Below are positions 24,935 through 28,061 of a DNA stretch of 28,061 bases, piece by piece. Position 1 is the stretch's first letter, and every line of letters starts with the position of its first letter. The stretch spans positions 989-29,049 of the forward strand of contig DKLF01000146.1 of assembly GCA_002455655.1 (NCBI GenBank), read 5' to 3'. The notes below the pieces were generated by a model. It was not told the origin of the DNA, searched no databases, and saw only the letters and a program-made list of their open reading frames with translations. This stretch comes from Oscillibacter sp. UBA6647. GTDB lineage: Bacteria; Bacillota; Clostridia; Oscillospirales; Oscillospiraceae. The translations under genes were made by a program, and so were the position numbers.

Positions 24935-25010
24935 CAAAATCTCTCCTCTTCCGGCATCTCAAACGTTGCCGGATCGCCGCCTTCATTCGCGCGGCGCGCT
25001 TTTCTTGTTG

Positions 25011-25466
25011 TTATCTGCCGATCTCCAACGCCTGATTGATCACGGTCTTCAGGGAGTTCAGCGCCGTAACCCCGGCGGAGTACGCCTGCGTGGCGGCCAT
25101 GGCGTCCGTAACCTCTTTCACCAGCGTGACGTTGGGCATCTCCACATAGCCGTCATCATTGGCGTCGGGATGGGTGGGATCGTACATCAGCTTCAGGTCG
25201 GATGGGTCCTCGGCAATCTCCGTCACCCGAACGCCTCCCGCGGTGTTATACCCCGCGTTGGACGAAAGAGAACTGCGGGCCAGCACATTGCGAAAGCTGT
25301 CCCGCCCGTCCTGTGCTTCAAGCACCACCATCTTGCGCCGGTAGGCGCCGCCGGCCTCCGTTCGGGTGGTGTTCATATTGGTAATATTCTCCGACACCAC
25401 GTCCAGCCGAAGCTGCTGTGCCGTCAGGCCGGAGCCGATGATGTTCATAGAGCTTAAAAAAGCCAT
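25011..25466 (-). CDS. flgC: FlgC, flagellar basal-body rod protein
   Basis: Proximal rod protein, 151 residues, with the hallmarks DVVSENITNMNTTRTEAGGAYRRKMVV (residues about 22-48) and C-terminal MPNVTLVKEVTDAMAATQAY. The ATG follows GAGGAGGAAATGAC, a strong ribosome site. It is 30 nt after flgB. Confidence 0.97.
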   Translation of the reverse strand: MAFLSSMNIIGSGLTAQQLRLDVVSENITNMNTTRTEAGGAYRRKMVVLEAQDGRDSFRNVLARSSLSSNAGYNTAGGVRVTEIAEDPSDLKLMYDPTHPDANDDGYVEMPNVTLVKEVTDAMAATQAYSAGVTALNSLKTVINQALEIGR

Positions 25467-25496
25467 GTCATTTCCTCCTCACAAGTCCGCGCGGGG

Positions 25497-25886
25497 TCAC
25501 TGGCCCTTGATGGCGGTGCGCAGGATACTCAGGTTGCTGCTGATGGAATTCATCGCATAGCGAAGCTGATAGGTATTCCGCGCCAGCTCCACGCCCTGCT
25601 CCGTCATGTTCACGCCGTTTTCATCCATGCGGGTGCTCTCGCTGCTGGCGGTGCGAACGGTGGGCCGGGCGTCTTCCAGCACGCTGCGAAACGCCGCAGC
25701 AGGGGCCGACGCTCCCGAGGCAGATTTGAGGCTTTTCTTCAGGGATTCCTCAAAGGTGACGTATTTTGCCTTGTACCCCGGCGTCTCCGCATTTGAAATA
25801 TTATCCAAAATCGCAGTCTGTTTTGCCCAAAGGAAACGCATGGAGCGTTCCATCATCAATTCCGAGTTGCTGGTTACATAGTCCAT
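25497..25886 (-). CDS. flgB: FlgB, flagellar basal-body rod protein
   Basis: First gene of the operon. Proximal rod protein of 129 residues with DNISNAETPGYKAKYVTFEESL (residues about 28-49) and the C-terminal VELARNTYQLRYAMNSISSNLSILRTAIKG. The ATG follows GAAGGGGG. The leader from the promoter near 25.98 kb is about 88 nt. Confidence 0.97.
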   Translation of the reverse strand: MDYVTSNSELMMERSMRFLWAKQTAILDNISNAETPGYKAKYVTFEESLKKSLKSASGASAPAAAFRSVLEDARPTVRTASSESTRMDENGVNMTEQGVELARNTYQLRYAMNSISSNLSILRTAIKGQ

Positions 25887-25980
25887 TTTCCGCGCCCCCT
25901 TCGCCTTTGGCTCCGCGCTGGAGAAAGCCTTTTCACTTTTTGGCCTCTAATCCTCCGCGCGACTGGTATATCAATGCCAT

Positions 25981-26009
25981 ATTATAAGGTGTTTTAGTAT
26001 AAAAAGCAA
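25981..26009 (-). promoter_or_regulatory. Sigma-A promoter of the fla/che operon
   Basis: On the minus strand, TTGCTT (26009-26004), a 17-nt spacer and a perfect TATAAT (25986-25981) match the housekeeping consensus well. Transcription would start near 25974, giving an 88-nt leader before flgB. This is the best promoter upstream of the operon. Confidence 0.65.
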
Positions 26010-26052
26010 CAAAAATCTTCATAATTTGTCGAAAATTACATTTTTTACTCGA

Positions 26053-26083
26053 ATTATACAGATATTTTGCGAGATTAAAGCAA
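26053..26083 (-). promoter_or_regulatory. Possible second promoter of the fla/che operon
   Basis: A perfect TATAAT (minus, 26058-26053) has TTGCTT (26083-26078) 19 nt upstream, two more than ideal. It would add about 70 nt to the leader. Weaker than the proximal promoter because of its spacing. Confidence 0.3.
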
Positions 26084-26130
26084 ATTGCCGTGATTTATGC
26101 GATATATAATACGCATTCTCATTTGAATTT

Positions 26131-26160
26131 GTGTATTCGACCTTTTTCGAGGTTTTTCGA
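26131..26160. repeat. Three phased decamers ending TTCGA
   Basis: Three consecutive 10-bp units end in TTCGA at 26136, 26146 and 26156 (GTGTATTCGA, CCTTTTTCGA, GGTTTTTCGA), in phase with one DNA turn. Further TCGA sites at 26029 and 26049 are 20 bp apart. It could be an operator array or an intrinsically bent segment. Confidence 0.5.
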
Positions 26161-26314
26161 TGGTTTTTTCTCTTTTTTATTTACGGGCCGCCAAATCCCC
26201 TCGCCCATTAACCCACTTTCCCTTAGGTTTTAACAATTTATTATTTATGAAAATAATTGCTTATTCTGTAACTTTTGGTTTTGTGTGTTTTTTATTCAAC
26301 TATTTTAAAATATT

Positions 26315-26330
26315 ATGAATATATATTCAT
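26315..26330. promoter_or_regulatory. 16-bp perfect palindrome in the divergent region
   Basis: ATGAATATATATTCAT is a perfect palindrome. It overlaps the spacer of a weak minus-strand promoter-like pair, TTGAAA (26335-26330) and TATTTT after 17 nt. In AT-rich DNA such palindromes can arise by chance, so an operator role is only suggested. Confidence 0.35.
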
Positions 26331-26544
26331 TTCAATTTTTTCTCTGGCAACTTCGTATTTTATAAATAGTTTTACTTTTTTGAACAATTATCAATGTGCT
26401 CGAATTTCATTCACTACTTTGCCCCTAAAATTTTGAGCAAAAATTTTTTTAAGCAAAAACATAAGTAAAGGATTACTTTTGTTTTTCTGTTTTCCCTGCA
26501 GGTGCGGACAAAGCAAACTCGCCCGCACTTTCGGGAAAAAAATC

Positions 26545-26573
26545 TTGAGACGGCGAGGTGCAGATGCTATACT
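26545..26573 (+). promoter_or_regulatory. Sigma-A promoter of the CoA-transferase gene
   Basis: TTGAGA (26545-26550), a 17-nt spacer and TATACT (26568-26573), with TG at -15/-14 giving an extended -10. Transcription would start near 26580, leaving a leader of about 50 nt. This position rules out translation from reading-frame starts upstream of 26580. Confidence 0.7.
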
Positions 26574-26631
26574 AAACACAATATCGGCCCTTCTAAACGA
26601 AGGAGCCGGATTGGGAAAGGACACTGCCGAG

Positions 26632-27963
26632 ATGGACATTTTTGAGGAGTATCGCGCAAAGCTGCGCACACCGGAAGAGGCGGTCCGGGCGGTGAAGTCC
26701 GGCGATTGGGTGGACTACACCACCAACGTCTGCTTCCCCACGCTTTTGGACGCGGCGCTGGCGAAGCGCCGTGACGAGCTGTCAGATGTCAAAATCCGGG
26801 GAAACCTGATTTTCTCTCCCCTCCAGACGGTGGAGTGCGACCCCAGCAGGGAGCACTTCCTGTACAACTCGTGGCACTGCTCCGCCTACGAGCGCACACT
26901 CTGCGACCGGGGCCTTTGCAATTACATTCCCATGATTTTTCGGAACATGACCGCTTATTACCGTCATTTTCTTACCGTGAACGTAGCCATGATGTGCGTG
27001 CCTCCCATGGATAAGCACGGTTACTTCAATCTCTCTTGCGCAGCAGGCGTGGCGCGGGGAATTTTGGAGAAGGCGGACGTGGTTATTCTGGAGGTAAACG
27101 AGCACCTACCTCGCATTTTAGGCGGGTTTGACGAGTCCGTTCACATCTCGGAGGTAAATTTTGTGGTAGAGGGCACGCACTTGCCCTTGCCTCAGTTTCC
27201 CGTTCCCAAGCCCACGGAAGAGGATTTAAAAATCGCGGAGCTAATTGTACCTCAAATTCCCTCCGGGGCAACGCTTCAGCTTGGCATCGGGGGCATGCCG
27301 AACGTAGTTGGCTCTCTGTTGGCCCAATCCGACCTGAAGGATTTGGGGATGCACACAGAGCTGTGCGGCGACGCGTACTACGCGCTGCATTGCGCCGGTA
27401 AACTCACCGGCGCCCGCTGCGCCATCCACCGCAACAAGGGGATGCTTGGCATTGTCTTCGGTTCTCAGGCCCTGTACGACTGGGTGGACCAAAACCCCGG
27501 CATTGCGGCCGCGCCGCTGGAATACATCAACGCGCCAGAAACCATCGCCCGGATTGACGACATGATTTCCATCAACAGTTGTATTGCCGCGGACCTCTAT
27601 GGGCAGGTGTGCGCCGAAAGCGCGGGGCTGCGCCATATCAGCGGCACCGGCGGCCAGTTAGACTATCTTACCGGTGCGGCCATGTCCCGGGGCGGCAAGG
27701 CGTTTATCTGCATGACCTCCTCCTATGTGGATAAATCCGGCGTCCGTCGCTCCCGCATTCTGCCCCACTTCAGCGGAGATATTGTCACGGACCCCCGCAG
27801 TCAGGCCTATTTCATTGTAACGGAAAACGGCGCGGTAAATTTGGCGGGACGCTCCACATGGGAGCGGGCGGAGCTGCTGATCTCCATTGCTCATCCGGAT
27901 TTTCAGGATACGCTGATTGCCGCCGCTCAGGACCAGAAAATCTGGAGGCGGTCCAACAGGTGA
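26632..27963 (+). CDS. Butyryl-CoA:acetate-type CoA-transferase
   Basis: Acetyl-CoA hydrolase/transferase family protein of 443 residues, cytoplasmic. In butyrate producers such enzymes move CoA from butyryl-CoA to acetate, releasing butyrate. Visible features are SGDWVDYTTNVCFPTLLD (23-40), the oxyanion-type GIGGMPNVVG (218-227), likely catalytic E243 in GMHTELCGD, and GTGGQLDYLTGA (338-349). The ATG at 26632 fits family length; an in-frame TTG at 26611 with AAGGAG 5 nt upstream would add seven residues and is a real alternative. Substrate is not proven: 4-hydroxybutyrate or another acyl-CoA is possible. It is divergent from the flagellar operon and has its own promoter and terminator. Confidence 0.85.
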   Translation: MDIFEEYRAKLRTPEEAVRAVKSGDWVDYTTNVCFPTLLDAALAKRRDELSDVKIRGNLIFSPLQTVECDPSREHFLYNSWHCSAYERTLCDRGLCNYIPMIFRNMTAYYRHFLTVNVAMMCVPPMDKHGYFNLSCAAGVARGILEKADVVILEVNEHLPRILGGFDESVHISEVNFVVEGTHLPLPQFPVPKPTEEDLKIAELIVPQIPSGATLQLGIGGMPNVVGSLLAQSDLKDLGMHTELCGDAYYALHCAGKLTGARCAIHRNKGMLGIVFGSQALYDWVDQNPGIAAAPLEYINAPETIARIDDMISINSCIAADLYGQVCAESAGLRHISGTGGQLDYLTGAAMSRGGKAFICMTSSYVDKSGVRRSRILPHFSGDIVTDPRSQAYFIVTENGAVNLAGRSTWERAELLISIAHPDFQDTLIAAAQDQKIWRRSNR

Positions 27964-27968
27964 AACTC

Positions 27969-27994
27969 CGGCAAAAGCTTCTGCCGTGTTTTTT
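27969..27994 (+). terminator. Intrinsic terminator after the CoA-transferase
   Basis: CGGCA (27969-27973) pairs with TGCCG (27982-27986) around an AAGCTT-containing loop, followed at once by TGTTTTTT. It begins 5 nt after the stop codon, as expected for a single-gene unit. Confidence 0.7.
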
Positions 27995-28020
27995 AAGCGA
28001 TAGGCCGTTCTTATCCGCAA

Positions 28021-28061
28021 TATATAATATATAATAAGGAGAGACGGCGCGATTTGATCGC
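28021..28061 (+). other. Possible start region of a next plus-strand gene
   Basis: Two overlapping TATAAT sequences (28023 and 28030) are followed by AAGGAGAG (28036-28043), a good ribosome site. A start codon would lie near or just past the window edge. No -35 element is convincing and no coding sequence can be judged. Confidence 0.3.

Larger units (their letters stand above)
25887..26631. other. AT-rich divergent regulatory region
   Basis: About 745 bp without a convincing gene. The middle (about 25980-26480) is far more AT-rich than the flanking coding sequence. It holds promoters for both flanking transcription units, phased TTCGA decamers, a 16-bp palindrome and smaller inverted repeats (for example ATGCG 26097-26101 with CGCAT 26112-26116). 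The flgB leader also carries a potential stem (GGAG...CTCC, 25920-25956) and two copies of CTCCGCGC (25911 and 25953). No riboswitch was recognised. Confidence 0.7.

Noticed and set aside
25887..25974. c-di-GMP riboswitch in the flgB leader
   Set aside because: Such a riboswitch precedes flgB in Clostridioides difficile, but the leader here is short and I see neither the conserved GEMM core nor a terminator stem.
26479..26631. N-terminal extension of the CoA-transferase frame
   Set aside because: The strong promoter has its -10 at 26568-26573, so codons before about 26580 would not be transcribed; family members start near MDIFEEYR.
26391..26669. Minus-strand 92-codon open frame in the divergent region
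   Set aside because: It overlaps the CoA-transferase promoter and start, has no good ribosome site, and its sequence resembles no family I know.
28000..28035. Promoter with doubled TATAAT at the right edge
   Set aside because: No acceptable -35 element at 16-18 nt; the AT repeat alone is weak evidence. Kept only as part of a possible next gene start.
1..28061. Insertion sequences, tRNA or rRNA genes, CRISPR arrays, phage genes
   Set aside because: None recognised. The only tandem repeats of note are coding (fliY) or the short decamers in the divergent region.

Overview
This window is almost entirely one long flagellar/chemotaxis (fla/che) operon on the minus strand, from a promoter near 26.0 kb to beyond the left edge. 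A divergent CoA-transferase gene follows on the plus strand at the right end. Gene order and content (flgB-flgC-fliE-fliFGHIJ-fliK-flgD-flgE-flbD-motAB-fliM-fliY-cheY-fliOPQR-flhB-flhA-sigma28-flgF/G-cheC-cheD-cheV) are typical of Clostridia. The presence of FliY, CheC, CheD and CheV, strong AGGAGG-type ribosome binding sites and many GTG/TTG starts all fit Firmicutes. The fairly GC-rich coding sequence next to a butyryl-CoA:acetate-type CoA-transferase suggests a motile butyrate-producing gut clostridium, possibly Oscillospiraceae. That placement is inference.

Layout, reading the minus strand from the right. (1) 25.9-22.9 kb: rod proteins FlgB, FlgC, FliE and the MS-ring FliF. (2) 23.0-19.1 kb: switch protein FliG and the export ATPase module FliH/FliI/FliJ. 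(3) 19.1-15.5 kb: hook-length control FliK, hook cap FlgD, a TIGR02530-type flagellar operon protein, hook FlgE and FlbD. (4) 15.4-13.6 kb: stator MotA/MotB. (5) 13.6-10.6 kb: switch proteins FliM and FliY and the response regulator CheY. (6) 10.6-5.2 kb: export gate FliO/P/Q/R, FlhB, FlhA. (7) 5.1-2.7 kb: flagellar sigma factor and two FlgF/FlgG-type rod proteins. (8) 2.7-0 kb: CheC, CheD, CheV and the N-terminal part of an EAL/HDOD-type protein that runs off the window. Most genes are separated by 0-40 bp or overlap, so co-transcription and translational coupling are likely. fliL, flhF, flhG, cheA, cheB, cheW and cheR are absent from their usual places.

Between flgB and the divergent CoA-transferase lies an AT-rich gap of about 745 bp. 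It holds a good sigma-A promoter for the fla/che operon (TTGCTT-17-TATAAT) and an extended -10 sigma-A promoter for the CoA-transferase (TTGAGA-17-TATACT). It also holds phased TTCGA decamers and a 16-bp perfect palindrome. Inside the operon, a sigma-28-like promoter with a palindrome beside it precedes cheV, so cheV and the EAL protein may be late genes under the sigma factor encoded upstream.

The most unusual feature is in FliY. Its linker carries four tandem copies of an (L/M)(S/N)Q-x-EIE(K/R)LM motif resembling the CheY-P docking peptide of FliM/FliY, followed by a Pro/Tyr-rich stretch. Other points of interest are a degenerate EAL domain, a CheC with one altered phosphatase site, and strong RNA hairpins flanking flbD.
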